Made by a program: the position numbers and the translations under genes. Positions 53,301 through 60,724 of a DNA stretch of 64,000 nucleotides are shown one piece after another. The notes under the pieces were generated by a model. The model ran no database searches. It was not told where the DNA came from and worked only from the letters and a program-made list of their open reading frames with translations. Source of the stretch: Neodontobutis hainanensis (lineage: Eukaryota > Chordata > Actinopteri > Gobiiformes > Odontobutidae); contig JALDNG010000006.1 in the NCBI GenBank assembly GCA_024349245.1, positions 5,892,001 through 5,956,000 on the forward strand, given 5' to 3'. Each line of letters begins with the position of its first letter. Position 1 is the stretch's first letter.

Positions 53301-56300
53301 TCAAACTTTTTATAGACATTATATAAATATGTACATTGCTCAGAATATATTTTTAGATTTTCATCCATTACTGTAAATCAATGGACAGGGCAGGCTGCAT
53401 TCAGTCTTATTAAAGTCACACGGTTTCTCACTAAATGACTTCTCCAGTCACATTCAAACTCACTGATCTCCCTCATTTGTGCTGCTGCTTCAACTCGATA
53501 GTTTAATGAGCAGATCATGGTGCCCCGCTCACACAACACTTACTGTATGTAAAAAAAAATAACAATGCCTGCTTCCTGCAGTGTCCAGGTCTCAGTAAGT
53601 GAATCAGTCAGTCAAGATTAATCGGATACTATGTCATGCCTCACTAAACTGCAGGTTTAGACTCTAATCATGTTCTTTGGTAGGACCAGTAAATCAAAGA
53701 AGATTCAAAAGCGAGTAGAGTTCAACCAGGTTTTTTTACTGGGCCCAGGCTGGACACGACCTGAATCTCCCTCTTCAAATAATAATTATAATAAGGTAGA
53801 ACGTTAAAAAAGTGCTATATATGAGTGACCACAACATTTTGACCATAGAACTTTTTAGACTATGCATGTCTACTGTACACTCAACCTGAAAGTCACACAG
53901 CAGTGTTAGATGACTAAAAGGACAAGACCATGAACCATAAATTCATGATTACAGCAACGCAAACAACATTTATTACGAGCAAAAGGTATGAGGGTGAACA
54001 ATACAATAAATATGGATCTAAATTACACAAGGAGTAAAAAGTTAACTTTCCGGTTAGAGCATTCATTTCCGTTTACTACCATGTGCGTAAGTTTTTCGAT
54101 AGTTTCATAAATAATGACTGACTAGATTTAAATATGTTGTTAAGACTTTGGTGTGTAATATCCACTCTTTTTCTTACATTATGTTTATTCTTATTCCCTG
54201 TCTTTCCACTGCAAGACACTACTTATTACTTAAGAGGAATTTGTATGCAGTAACACGTTAACACATTTATACAGTAATACATTAACTTAAGTCAATAACT
54301 ACATGCAAAGATTGTTTGAAATAAAAAACAGAAATGTTGCGCACCAGCTGCAGGCAACCTCAAAGTCGATATTATATCATATAGAAAAAGTCAGTGGGTT
54401 TTGCCTAGTCCTGCACTTTGGCTTTTCAGATTTTCCTGTCTCAACACGTTTGTCTCCTGAAGTGATAAAGTGTATTTGTTTTTCTGCATTTTTTTTATTA
54501 ATTGAGAGCATGATTAGATTGATTAAGGAGAAAGTCAAAGCTTTTAACCTCGAACACAGTTGTCGTCTGGGAGAAGGCGTCGTTTTTATTTGTTTGTGCG
54601 TTTCAGTCGAAAGGCACAATCTCTGTTTTTGCTGAGGCTCACAGTTTCCACATCTGTGCTGACGCTGGGACTGTGATCACTGATGCGCTGTAGGTTTGTC
54701 TATGTGTGCGCCTGTGTCTCCGTGTACCCAAACATCTTCAGGGAGTGTTGCCTCACAGACTCCTGGATGTTTGTCTTCCTCTTGTTCTCATCCATCACAC
54801 GCTTGAATCTCATTCTCTTTTCATGAGCTGGACTTTGCTTTGCTTCTGTAACACAAAGTATAATGGAGGTCACTCCGTTCTCATTTCCAGCCTGCTAACG
54901 GCTTCTCCCCCGGCAGAATACAAAACGGCTCTCCAAAAAAATGTCACTTTGTAGCTTTAATACTGACCACTCTGCACCAAAGGGCTGTCATTTCCCCACA
55001 ACACAAGAACAGTCTATTTTTAACCAGTGTAATGCATTGAGCTGAAGATGTATAAACATCAGACAATTTAAAAAAAATGTATGGCTTTGTTGTCCAATTA
55101 CTCTTTGGACTTCTATACAAGTACAAAAATCTATGCAAGGACATGGAATGCTATCCGTATATCTCTTCAAATCCTGCTACTCTATACTATCAAACTTTAA
55201 TTACATGATTCTGGTACAGCGGCAGTAAGAAAGGAACTCTCAAAGGACAAAGAAGGAGCTAAAGTCAGACAATAGATGATGGCTGTAAGCCTATAGAAAT
55301 TGTAAAAGTTAGGAAATGAGGCAAAAAGCAAGACAAGCAATGGGAAAGTGACAGACTAAATTCTGCAGTGAAAGTGGTGACATATGAAGCCAGTGAAACA
55401 TTGGGCTTGTGGGAGCTGAGAGAATAAACTTGCTGCAAAGGCTTCTACATGATTTGTTGTATGTCCTCTAATATTTGCCCTATTTCAGGTGTTAATAACA
55501 GTTGAGCTACAAACAAAAAAAAAGTAACAGTGGGGATCTAATGTGTTCATAACCTTGCACATTCTCCTTAGTCCTTTATATTCACATTCCTAATATTAAC
55601 CTCTAATCCCCTTCTCAAATCCTCCTTGGTCTTGTTGTCTTTGCTCGCGCCATTAATCACACAGTGTTTACTTTTTGACAGGACACGTACAGTTAAGGTG
55701 CTTTGACCAGTTCCAAACCAATAAAGCCTGAAGCACCGGGGAATGCTCGTGCACATAATAAGCAGCACTGTTGGTTTGTATCATTTTTTTCACATTAGGT
55801 GGAGGCGGCCACGGACTCGGAATCAGAAGGCAAAAGCTTGCGGGAGTACCACTCTGTTGGGGTCCAGGTGGAAGATGACAAGAAAGGGTAAGAGTCTTGA
55901 TGTTGGGAGTGCCTTTAGGAGCTATGTTGTCACAGCAAGTATTTGTTGTTTCTGCCTCTCAGACAGGGCCGGTTCAAACGCTCCAACAGTGTGACGGCCG
56001 CTGTGCAGGCCGACTTAGAGGTGGAGGGATTCCCCACCATGGAGGACAAGGGTCTGCAGTTCGGCGGCTGCTTCCAGCGTCACTCGGAACCCAGCACGCC
56101 GACTCAATATGGAGCAGTGCGAACCGTACGCACCCAGGGGCTGTTCAGCTACCGCGACGATTACCGTACCCCCACCGAGCCCGCCAGTCCCAGAGAGACT
56201 ACCAGCGAGGCCACCTGGCAGCTGGAACCACCTTCCCCGCGGGAGAGCACGGCTTCACCCGTCGAGTCGGGCAGGGCTTCCCCTTCCCTCAGGAGAGATG

Positions 56301-58484
56301 GGACATGGTTCATGCAGCTGCTCCACAGCGAGACCAAGAGGATGGAGGGCTGGTGTAAGGAGATGGAGGCGGAGGCCGAGGAGAACGACTTGTCAGAGGA
56401 CAGTGAGTGTTCTACCATAAGCTGCATGTTCATCTGTCTTTGGGTCACAGGTAAACATTGCTATTGTTACGTGATAAGGATTTGTTATACTCTGTGTGTG
56501 CTTCAGTCCTAGGCAAAATCCGAAGTGCAGTGGGAAGTGCTCAGCTGCTCATGTCTCAGAAATTCCAGCAGTTTTACTGGCTGTGTCAGCAAAATCTGGT
56601 AAGAGACAAAGGGAGAGAGAGAAAGAGGAGAATATACTGTCAGGGGGTTATAAATCTGCATCTGCCTTCGCATTGTGTGGCTCCACTCCAAAAGGGAGGT
56701 TCTCATAAAGTAATCACTGCATTTTACATTTCAAACTTTTTTAAGGAGTGTCAGTCAATGTAGCATTCAAATGATGAAAAGTACTTACAATATTGATAGT
56801 ATTTATAATATGTGTGGCTACTGTCTCAGCTGAATCATTTCCATAAGAATATTACATTTAAATTTAACTTAAACAGATGCAGATCACTATGGGGGGTACT
56901 TATTAGCTTCAGTACATAATGAAACCACAGCATGAAGCCTTTTTTCTATTATGTATGTATTATATCACATATCATTTTGGAAGTAACGATTTCTAAGATG
57001 TGTATGTGAACTGCATTAAGGGCCTTTTAGAGGGATATAGATTAGCACAGGAATAACATACAACAACTAAAAACAATGTTGTGCAACAAAATGAATCTCT
57101 GAAGTCTTTGATTTATGCATCTTGAGCTAACAGTGTTATGAACAGAGACAGTGTGTATCCCAGCAGTTCTCTCAGGGGAGACAGTCTTGGATTAAACACG
57201 CACACTGACAGCCAGAGCTTAAAATGAACTCCTCCCAAATCTGCCGGCTATAGATAACTGCGACTTTAGAGACAGTTTTATGAAGAAAATCACAAGTTCA
57301 GGGGTCAGAATAAAGCTGACGTGTGGTAATAACACATCAAAAGATGGGCCTAACCCTTGCAACAATTAAACTTACATTTGTGTTGTGTTCACATAACAAA
57401 TGCAATAAAGTAAACCAACAACAGGCCGCCGATGTTGTATTTTTAATCAGCCATCATCAACTCTATGAGAGCATCAGAGTACACCATCAGACCTGATCTA
57501 AATATATGGGACTGGGTAATGACACTGACACTTTCTAAGCTGATCTGTCATTTTATTTTTAGTTTTCCTAACATAGAAAAATGTAATCTAATCATTCTCC
57601 ATATCTTTTCTACGTAATTACCTTTAGAAAGCTTTGTTAACAGTAATCTGCTTGTGAACAGGACTGATTGGGACTGTTTGTTACTGCAGAGCTCATGTGG
57701 AACGTGGGAATGAGACAGCAATGTTTTTCAATTTGTGCTGTTCATCTGAAAGCCCACAGGGTTCCTAAAGCCTTTTGATGTGTCTGACATCTAGTGGATA
57801 AAAGGGGCAGTGCAACAATAGCATCCCCCACGATTTGTAGTAATGTATCTGAATGCAAGCAGTGCAAGTGTTATGGATTACAAGCATTGCATCAACTGCC
57901 TCAGGTCCTGCTCCTACACCACAGAGCTCATTAAATGTGCACTTACCTTTGAGGAAATTCTGTGCTCTGTACTCTTTTATAGGACCCCAGTGCCATGCCG
58001 CGGCCCACCTCTCAGGACCTCGCTGGTTTCTGGGACCTGCTGCAGCTCTCCATTGATGACGTCACTCTGAAGTTTGACCAGCTGCAACAGATCAAGAACA
58101 ACAACTGGAGGCTTGTAGACAGTCCTGAGAAGAAGGTAAGGGTTTCAACCCAGTTCCAGACAATAAAAGTTACAGTCACACTCTACTGATTCCAATGAGC
58201 AGCTTTAAATGAAAGGTTTGAAAACACTTCACCAAACTGATCTTTTTCATTTGTTTTCTCCACTACTGGTTCTCAAGATACCAGCTCCTGTACCAAAGAA
58301 GACAGTTCGACAGAAGAGCGCAATTACACGGGAGAAATCTCTGGACCTGCCGGACAGACACCGACAAGAGGCACGACGACGGCTCATGGTGGCCAAGCGG
58401 GCAGCCTCGTTCCGACAGAACTCAGCGTCAGAGCGAGCAGACAGCATCGAGATCTATATTCCAGAGGCTCAGACTAGACTTTGA
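4245..58484 (+). CDS. dlgap2: dlgap2: disks large-associated protein 2 (SAPAP2/GKAP family), split gene, 5' end outside window
   Basis: DLGAP2 is a postsynaptic-density scaffold. Arg-rich Ser-Tyr repeats bind the guanylate-kinase domain of PSD-95 family MAGUKs, central GIQV/GVQV motifs bind dynein light chain, and the C-terminal QTRL binds Shank PDZ domains (established for the family). Seen here: exons encoding ESQCTLCGEPE, QYSWSP then MKGL, NRIPANLLDQFEKQ, SPGRIRHLVHSVQKLF, VPQDEWGGYP, three RxRxxSYxxA repeats, YKKTPPPVPPRTTSKP, SIGIQ, SVGVQVED, GRFKRSNSVTAAVQADLE, GKIRSAVGSAQLLMSQKFQQ and IEIYIPEAQTRL. I assign paralogue 2 rather than 1, 3 or 4 from the N-terminal ESQCTLCGEPE exon, QASCVSQVSETE and GLFSYRDDYRT, as I recall mammalian DLGAP2. 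Whether it is a teleost 2a or 2b copy cannot be told. The upstream start exon is not in the window. One exon join (after 36005) is unresolved. Confidence 0.95.
7310..7765 (-). repeat. fish SINE-like interspersed repeat with (ATGA)n tail
   Basis: The sequence resembles a very common teleost dispersed repeat. It contains the typical stretches on 'gggtacaccctgg', 'ccaattaacctgtacatgcatgtctttgg' type text, 'gtgggaggaagccggagtacc' and a 'cttgctgtgaggcagcagtgctaac' end. On the minus strand the head is near 7765 and the tail is the ATTC/ATGA microsatellite at 7310-7330. A 51-bp internal unit is duplicated in tandem: GTGACCGGAGCC starts at 7361 and again at 7412. The family name is not assigned. Confidence 0.7.
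8619..10035 (+). mobile_element. Tc1/mariner-like DNA transposon, degenerate
   Basis: The ends are inverted: TACAGTTGTGCTC at 8619 is matched by GAGCACAACTGTA ending at 10035, with TA at each terminus. Just inside the left end is 'ccctggcaaaatt' followed by 'ggccatttttcagagaatatgaatgat', which recurs in the second copy at 15111. The roughly 1.4-kb length fits a Tc1-like element with a single transposase gene. The interior carries a broken transposase (separate entry). A 34-bp segment at 9856-9889 is shared exactly with 11360-11393. Confidence 0.9.
9190..9895 (+). pseudogene. Tc1-like transposase remnant
   Basis: The remnant encodes pieces of a Tc1 DDE transposase, spread over more than one frame with stops. 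There is an N-terminal helix-turn-helix stretch (about 9235-9340), a middle part with RRHLKKNGLSP (about 9417), the GGGSLMFWGC stretch (about 9651-9683) and the second catalytic aspartate context QHDNDPKHKA (about 9798-9827). An intact enzyme of this family is about 340 residues and no frame here spans that. The first-aspartate region (SDET in the family) is eroded. The copy is inactive. Confidence 0.85.
10421..10801 (-). other. unexplained 126-codon open frame, protein-like composition
   Basis: The minus strand is open from 10801 to a stop at 10421. The first two-thirds (about 10560-10801) are richer in GC than the surroundings and encode a mixed sequence with Trp, Cys, Arg and Leu, such as WSDVKLYPCRHRIVRARLLC. 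On the minus strand a pyrimidine-rich run ending CATCAG lies near 10770, so an exon or a retrocopy fragment is conceivable. I recognise no family, no neighbouring exon and no start codon (it begins at TTG). It may be chance. Confidence 0.2.
15111..16015 (-). mobile_element. Tc1-like transposon, truncated copy on minus strand
   Basis: It begins with TACAGTCGTGCTCATAAG at 15111. Then follow the same subterminal 'ggccatttttcagagaatatgaatgat' seen at 8619 and a transposase remnant on the minus strand. The pieces FQGIWSDETKIEPFG (first catalytic Asp, about 15705-15750) and GGGSLMFWGC are readable near 15615-15650. No matching inverted end is visible beyond the transposase N-terminus (about 16000), so the far end is lost. 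Stops and frame changes make it a fossil. Confidence 0.85.
15200..16010 (-). pseudogene. Tc1-like transposase remnant (minus strand)
   Basis: The minus-strand reading contains the SDET motif around the first catalytic aspartate, KMKGTPHGGGSLMFWGC and C-terminal pieces down to about 15200, interrupted by stops. The longest open part is 75 codons, at 15593-15820. It is the same family as the remnant at 9190-9895 but differs at many positions, so the two are separate old insertions. Confidence 0.8.
17644..17894 (+). repeat. 21-bp minisatellite, about 12 degenerate units
   Basis: Units follow the pattern AATCCAACTAAAATCTGTTCA with substitutions. Most are exactly 21 bp, while one is 24, one 19 and one 22. 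Because 21 is a multiple of 3 the first eight units are open in one frame, reading PTKICSD-like heptapeptides, and the frame is lost at the 19-bp unit. I see no promoter or splice context for translation. Confidence 0.85.
21696..21763 (+). repeat. 23-bp tandem repeat, three units
   Basis: A unit reading GATTTATCTCAGCGTTTATC-TCA is present at 21696, 21719 and (shortened) 21742. Each unit is itself a near-dimer of TTTATCTCAG. The array abuts the SINE at 21764, whose target duplication ATCTCAG is drawn from the repeat. Confidence 0.85.
21764..21971 (+). mobile_element. tRNA-headed SINE with LINE-like tail
   Basis: A tRNA-like head carries an A box (TAGCTCAGTGGG, 21772-21783) and a B box (GGTTCGATTCT, 21816-21826). 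The body includes 'ccttgggcaagacacttaaccc' and the tail 'gtcgctttggataaaagcg', which is widespread in fish genomes. ATCTCAG at 21757-21763 and again at 21972-21978 looks like the target-site duplication. It is not a functional tRNA gene because the cloverleaf 3' half is replaced by SINE body. Confidence 0.85.
24491..25623 (+). CDS. dlgap2: dlgap2 large N-terminal exon
   Basis: Acceptor TTGCTTCCAG ends at 24490 and donor CAG|GTCAGT follows 25623. The exon enters in phase 1 and leaves in phase 0. It encodes D-QQYSWSPSQYFDE, then MKGL (ATG at 24559-24561), which is the start of shorter DLGAP isoforms. Next come YLLSPTESC, SSTFPRMHYGS, NRIPANLLDQFEKQ (24930-24970), NESPGRIRHLVHSVQKLFTK (25050-25105), a 7-His run (25174-25194), KRSKSKERK, GWWSSDDNLDSDS, STLTVSQAKEAYRKSSLNL and CHYLQ. 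A Thr run encoded by ACN codons lies near 25015-25038. A GTG and open sequence upstream of 24491 belong to the intron. The open frame after 25623 is intron read-through. Confidence 0.97.
27000..27110 (+). repeat. 21-bp tandem repeat inside hAT-like element
   Basis: The unit GCACCTGCTGCTTTACCTTT-A is repeated about five times, one copy shortened to 15 bp. Every unit length is a multiple of three, so one frame is open through the array (alanine, proline and leucine residues). Similar GC-rich text, 'ggccgcggtagtga', sits on both sides (about 26951 and 27139), so the array lies within a larger duplication. Confidence 0.8.
27579..27638. repeat. (AT)n microsatellite
   Basis: An uninterrupted run of alternating A and T about 58 bp long, inside the hAT-like element. 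Confidence 0.95.
32118..32395 (+). mobile_element. LINE 3'-end fragment with (TTA)n tail
   Basis: The text 'gagccttcagccgctctgctcc' followed by a frame reading SHFISNLKTHLFR resembles the very end of the reverse-transcriptase ORF of fish CR1/L2-type LINEs. It is followed by a short 3' UTR ('cacattataaataaagta') and a (TTA)n run at about 32340-32395, which is typical as a 3' tail. Only the last few hundred bases are present. The exact clade is not assigned. Confidence 0.6.
32805..32880 (+). repeat. tRNA-like repeat head fragment
   Basis: The text 'gtgcagggtggttagcactcctgcc' and 'aaggtcctgggtttgattct' is the head of the same family as the repeat at 7310-7765, which lies in the opposite orientation. 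It stops shortly before another SINE at 32898, so the two form a composite. Confidence 0.55.
32898..33103 (+). mobile_element. tRNA-headed SINE, second copy
   Basis: It has the same body and tail as the copy at 21764-21971: 'ccttgggcaagacacttaaccc', 'cactggtaatta' and 'gtcgctttggataaaag'. The A-box (TGGCTCAGTGGTAGAG) and B-box (GGTTTGATTCC) regions are recognisable. Sequence divergence from the first copy is moderate. Confidence 0.8.
35792..36005 (+). CDS. dlgap2: dlgap2 exon with first MAGUK-binding repeat
   Basis: The acceptor TCTCGACAG ends at 35791 and the exon starts in phase 0 with VPQDEWGGYPGGGKDDEIP. It then gives CRRMRSSSYVKAMGDEESG, the phospho-regulated RxxSYxKA-type repeat that binds the PSD-95 guanylate-kinase domain in this family. 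It continues through SPKTSPQKSVRPDALVKAIIRPRDLLDSK. The 3' edge is uncertain. The best-looking donor (CAAAG|GTCTTA at 36006) leaves phase 1, but both possible next exons (41774, 42783) need phase 2. An unseen small exon, or a weak donor at 36022 (TTTG|GTCTAT, phase 2), would resolve it. Confidence 0.9.
36006..41773 (+). other. dlgap2: dlgap2 intron (about 5.8 kb)
   Basis: It contains a SINE-like fish repeat (about 39110-39300), simple-sequence runs and AT-rich sequence with homeodomain-type motifs near 40590-40930. No exon was recognised, although the phase mismatch at 36005 suggests that a short one could be hidden here. Confidence 0.65.
39110..39300 (-). repeat. fish SINE-like repeat, diverged fragment
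   Basis: The text 'gaggaaacccacgcaagcccag', 'gagaacatgcaaactcca' and 'gcgtgctaaccaccag' is related to the dispersed repeat at 7310-7765. It is in the same orientation and lacks the ATGA tail end. Confidence 0.55.
41774..41842 (+). CDS. dlgap2: dlgap2 69-nt symmetric exon
   Basis: The acceptor CTACCCACAG ends at 41773 and the donor AAG|GTGAAT follows. The exon begins and ends in phase 2 and reads SYRLDKINSDMRNYITNF-AADL, then S across the junction to QNYHLQARD. Its length is a multiple of three and both phases match, so it can be skipped without losing frame. I do not recall this segment in the common mammalian protein, where the flanking sequence is continuous, so it may be a fish or isoform-specific cassette. 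Confidence 0.7.
42783..42930 (+). CDS. dlgap2: dlgap2 exon with second MAGUK-binding repeat (alternative end 42939)
   Basis: The acceptor CTGTTCAG ends at 42782. The exon enters in phase 2 and reads S-QNYHLQARDMHPSIALDP, TGNYNSPKF, RSRNQSYMRAVSTLSQASCVSQ. RSRNQSYMRA is a guanylate-kinase-binding repeat. Two donors lie 9 nt apart, GTGAGT at 42931 and GTAAGT at 42940. Both leave phase 0. The first gives SQ-VSETE, as in mammals. The second adds VSQ. Confidence 0.92.
43355..43571 (+). CDS. dlgap2: dlgap2 exon with third MAGUK-binding repeat
   Basis: The acceptor CTCTCCTAG ends at 43354 and the donor CACAG|GTAAGA follows 43571. It runs from phase 0 to phase 1. It encodes VSETEINGQFESVCESVFSE, VESQAMEALDLPGCF and then RTRSHSYLRAIQAGYSQDDD, the third repeat, ending TSTIRSTT. 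It can be joined in frame to two different downstream exons, at 44926 (terminal) or at 52139. Confidence 0.95.
43572..44925 (+). other. dlgap2: dlgap2 intron before alternative terminal exon
   Basis: There is no coding exon here. The last 15 bases before 44926 are pyrimidine-rich and end in CAG. An in-frame ATG at 44832 inside the intron extends the open frame but is not needed if the exon is spliced. In the main transcript the intron continues to 52138. Confidence 0.7.
44926..47270 (+). CDS. dlgap2: probable alternative 3'-terminal exon of dlgap2 (781 codons, novel tail)
   Basis: A 2,345-nt exon is open from the acceptor TTTTCTTCCAG (ends 44925) to TAA at 47268-47270. It starts in the phase left by the exon at 43355-43571, so splicing gives RSTT-D-RNYMQEDSCLPDQ with no frame loss. 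The length in AT-rich DNA makes chance unlikely. Tail residue numbering starts at D1. Residues 83-133 look like a coiled coil (heptad Leu/Ile, WKEEVSAMRRELAELRRDL). Residues 202-208, KVSVGTQ, resemble an LC8-binding motif. PPPPY (46275-46289) is a PPxY WW-ligand. The rest is acidic and rich in Pro, Ser and Asp, probably disordered. The C-terminus is YVSLTL. No family recognised. It could instead belong to a separate short gene starting at ATG 44832. Confidence 0.75.
47271..48600 (+). other. dlgap2: probable 3' UTR of the alternative terminal exon
   Basis: This is AT-rich non-coding sequence after the TAA at 47268, up to AATAAA at 48571-48576, the first canonical polyadenylation signal downstream. 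A second AATAAA occurs at 50449-50454. No further acceptor or coding sequence is recognised. Confidence 0.5.
48571..48576 (+). terminator. polyadenylation signal AATAAA for short dlgap2 isoform
   Basis: This is a canonical AATAAA 1.3 kb beyond the stop of the alternative terminal exon. The match is short, so it is supported only by its position. Confidence 0.4.
48601..52138 (+). other. dlgap2: remaining intron between short- and long-isoform ends
   Basis: Nothing coding recognised. It contains a second AATAAA at 50449-50454, a few poly-T and poly-A runs and no clear transposon. The acceptor TTTTCATAG closes it at 52138. Confidence 0.6.
52139..52524 (+). CDS. dlgap2: dlgap2 exon, proline-rich and first LC8-type motif
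   Basis: It enters in phase 1 (G+CC gives A) and reads AISYTPSYKKTPPPVPPRTT, SKPLISITAQSSTESTQDAY, GLYNSTDSLDSTKAVTIAME, DKAILVSKAEEYLKTPRSS and IGIQ at the donor CCAG|GTCAGT (phase 0). TPPPVPPR is an SH3-type ligand. SIGIQ-V, completed by the next exon, is the dynein light chain (LC8)-binding motif known in GKAP. Confidence 0.96.
52525..55798 (+). other. dlgap2: dlgap2 intron (about 3.3 kb)
   Basis: No exon or clear transposon recognised. Mammalian DLGAP2 has a short extra segment between SSIGIQ and VETATDS. I found no matching exon here, and the flanking exons join in frame directly. Confidence 0.6.
55799..55887 (+). CDS. dlgap2: dlgap2 exon with SVGVQVED motif
   Basis: The acceptor TCACATTAG ends at 55798 and the donor AAAGG|GTAAGA follows 55887. 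It runs from phase 0 to phase 2. It encodes VEAATDSESEGKSLREYHSV, then GVQVEDDKKG, giving the second LC8-type motif (SVGVQVE). Confidence 0.95.
55963..56402 (+). CDS. dlgap2: dlgap2 exon, start of GKAP C-terminal region
   Basis: The acceptor GCCTCTCAG ends at 55962 and the donor GACA|GTGAGT follows 56402. It runs from phase 2 to phase 1. It encodes GQGRFKRSNSVTAAVQADLE, VEGFPTMEDKGLQFGGCFQR, HSEPSTPTQYGAVRTVRTQG, LFSYRDDYRT, a Pro/Ser/Glu-rich stretch, then DGTWFMQLLHSETKRMEGWC, KEMEAEAEENDLSED. The final part starts the helical GKAP-homology (GH1) domain. The preceding intron is only 75 nt. Confidence 0.97.
56507..56598 (+). CDS. dlgap2: dlgap2 exon, GKAP domain
   Basis: The acceptor GTGCTTCAG ends at 56506 and the donor CTG|GTAAGA follows 56598. 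It runs from phase 1 to phase 0. It encodes I-LGKIRSAVGSAQLLMSQK, FQQFYWLCQQNL, a highly conserved helical part of the DLGAP C-terminal domain. Confidence 0.97.
56599..57982 (+). other. dlgap2: dlgap2 intron (about 1.4 kb)
   Basis: AT-rich intron with no coding sequence recognised. It ends in the acceptor CTTTTATAG. Confidence 0.75.
57983..58135 (+). CDS. dlgap2: dlgap2 exon, GKAP domain
   Basis: It runs from phase 0 to phase 0, with the donor AAG|GTAAGG. It encodes DPSAMPRPTSQDLAGFWDLL, QLSIDDVTLKFDQLQQIKNN, NWRLVDSPEKK, which closely follows the family consensus for the GH1 domain helices. Confidence 0.97.
58278..58484 (+). CDS. dlgap2: dlgap2 terminal exon with PDZ-binding C-terminus
   Basis: The acceptor GTTCTCAAG ends at 58277. 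The exon encodes IPAPVPKKTVRQKSAITREK, SLDLPDRHRQEARRRLMVAK, RAASFRQNSASERADSIEIY, IPEAQTRL, then TGA at 58482-58484. The last four residues, QTRL, are the class I PDZ ligand that binds Shank proteins in this family. Confidence 0.98.
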   Translation: MPAPVPKKTVRQKSAITREKSLDLPDRHRQEARRRLMVAKRAASFRQNSASERADSIEIYIPEAQTRL

Positions 58485-59030
58485 GAAGACAGAGCCAGGG
58501 GCAAAGTTCCTGCTCCAACATCTTACAACTTTAAAACTAGCCTTTTTTCTAGACTGCTATTCTCTCTACAGTTCCTTTCTCCATTCTATTGTCTCAGAAG
58601 CCATCCTCAGTGCCCATTGCCAATGCCACTGGTCAGTAGGATGTGCCAAGTCCCATTGCCAAAATATATGTTTAAGAGATTGCCGTTCACCTGTCATGGG
58701 TTGGCTGGGTTTCTTCTCTAATTGCTGGTGATACTGATATCCAGCTGACAAGCTCTCATCCAGTGTCCTGGATGGGAATGTCTGTAGTTTTTCAGCATTT
58801 GCAAAGTGCCATTTAAAAAGTGCAGCTTTCAAAACCTACCAGCAACCAGGCCTTTGAGCTAAAAAAGCATATACAAGACAAATTATATTTATTTCAAGTG
58901 ATTCAAACACCCTTCTGTAACTTTTCAACAGTTTAAGTTGAGGATTTCAAGACTTATGTTTTACTCCATGGTTTAACAGTAAATGTTATTTAAAGCTAAA
59001 AATCGGATAATAAATATAGAACTGAAAAGT
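58485..59030 (+). other. dlgap2: dlgap2 3' UTR (minimum extent)
   Basis: Non-coding sequence after the TGA. The first AATAAA is at 59009-59014, within 'ggataataaatata'. The UTR may be longer, as brain-expressed genes often use distal sites. Another AATAAA occurs near 60437. Confidence 0.55.
59009..59014 (+). terminator. polyadenylation signal AATAAA, dlgap2 long isoform
   Basis: First canonical hexamer after the stop codon at 58484, about 525 nt downstream. Confidence 0.5.
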
Positions 59031-60179
59031 GCCAATGCTTGAAATACCTCAACTTTGTGCATGTGGCACTGATCGGCCATGAAAGGTAATTCAGGCAACT
59101 CCTCATAAGCTCTGGACTGGTCAGTGTTGGGAAAATTCAGTTTTCTACCCAATCTTATTGTTGTTAGTCACTTCATGTTCTGTGGAAGAATGACATGCTC
59201 ATTGACATACACATAACAAGGGCAGACACTGGTGCTTGAAAACTCAATCAAAAAATATATTTGCAAATGCAATTACTAAATAGTTAGGTTCAAAAGAGGG
59301 ATGATCAGATGTGAGTACTCGAGTTACTGCATTATTTATTGAAGAGGCATCTGGCTCTGCTTTATCAAAGTGTAAGCAGACATTTATTCCCAGCTTTGTG
59401 AAAGTGAGTAACAATCAACACAGGTGACCCTTGAAAACCTGGGGAAAATTGTAACGTTCACCAAATACTCACTTAATCTTTTTCATTTTTTCAAGCACCA
59501 TCGTATGCAAGATTCTTGTTGCCATTTTAAAAGATTGACTTTTACTTGAAAGCCGAAAACATGCAAGTCTTGTGCCAACATTTTCATTGTCAATGCAGTA
59601 GAAAAATAATCCAATGACAGTTTGTGTAACTCTTAGATAAAAATGTGTAGACAATGCACTTATGCACTTATTACAATTGTCTCTGTTTCCAAGGGAAATG
59701 TACATACAGTTCACAAAAGTACTGTTGTATTTTTGAATTGTGAGCAGGAAAAAAACATCCTTTGTGTGATTTCCCCATTTCCTACGTCTGCCTGCCCTGC
59801 ATTTTGATTTTGACAAGTAATTGCATATACAATCCTTCTTTTCATCAGATAAACGACTCAGGCCCTTTCAGAGTAGCACTCTCAGTCACAGTTAACGAGA
59901 AATGAAGAACAATCTTTCACAGCATAAATACATAACTGGATTTCTGTTTTTACCCACGAAATACCTCATACTCTTCACAAAACTCTTCACAATACTCTTA
60001 TAAGAGCAGTGACTGGAATGGAAAGAAATTGGAGCAGGATCATTCACAGGGGACTCGAGCAGAAAATCTTAAATATCTTTGTCGGTCTACTGTTATAAGA
60101 GAATAATGTATGAGTACACCCGGTGCAATGTGTAGTAGATACAGGAGATTTGCTTTTGATTACATCACACAGCAAAGAT

Positions 60180-60420
60180 GCATACTTGTGGTAGAGCGGT
60201 TGTCCTATAAACGGAAGGTTGGCGGTTTGATTCCCGCTCTCACCGTTTCATACTGTTGTTGTGTCCTTGGGTAAGACACTTAACCCACCTTGCCTCCAGT
60301 GTCTGTGGCTCTGGTGTATGAATGTGTGTGTGTGAATGGGTGAATGGAAGCTGGATGTAAAGCACTTTGAGTGCCTAGTAGGTGTAAAAGCGCTTTATTA
60401 AATCCATGCCATTTATTTTC
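60180..60420 (+). mobile_element. tRNA-headed SINE-like repeat with a different tail
   Basis: The head 'gtggtagagcggttgtcct' with B-box-like 'ggcggtttgattccc' and the shared body 'ccttgggtaagacacttaaccc' match the SINEs at 21764 and 32898. The tail differs: 'gaatgggtgaatgg', 'gtaaagcactttgagtgcc' and 'aaaagcgctttattaaat'. This suggests a shared head with a different LINE-derived end. Confidence 0.7.
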
Positions 60421-60703
60421 TTATTTCTTGTGAAATCAATAAACATAGATATACTGTTTATATAGTAGCCCAGAGAGGACAAAGCAAACAGCTGCTGTGT
60501 GTGGATCTTTAAACTCATACACTAAGATCCTTTTAGAAGAACGAGTGAGAAAGTACTTTTAAGAATGATGACAGTTGACAAATTGTATAGGAAGTGATGT
60601 AATAATAAATAATATAGTTTAACCAAAATTTTATTGGATATGTTGATGAATCCTTATGACTTGCTTTTACCATAACTGAATATGTAATGTAATGTAATTG
60701 TTA

Positions 60704-60724
60704 ACAACAACAACAACAACAACA
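60704..60724. repeat. (AAC)n microsatellite
   Basis: Seven uninterrupted AAC units. Confidence 0.9.
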
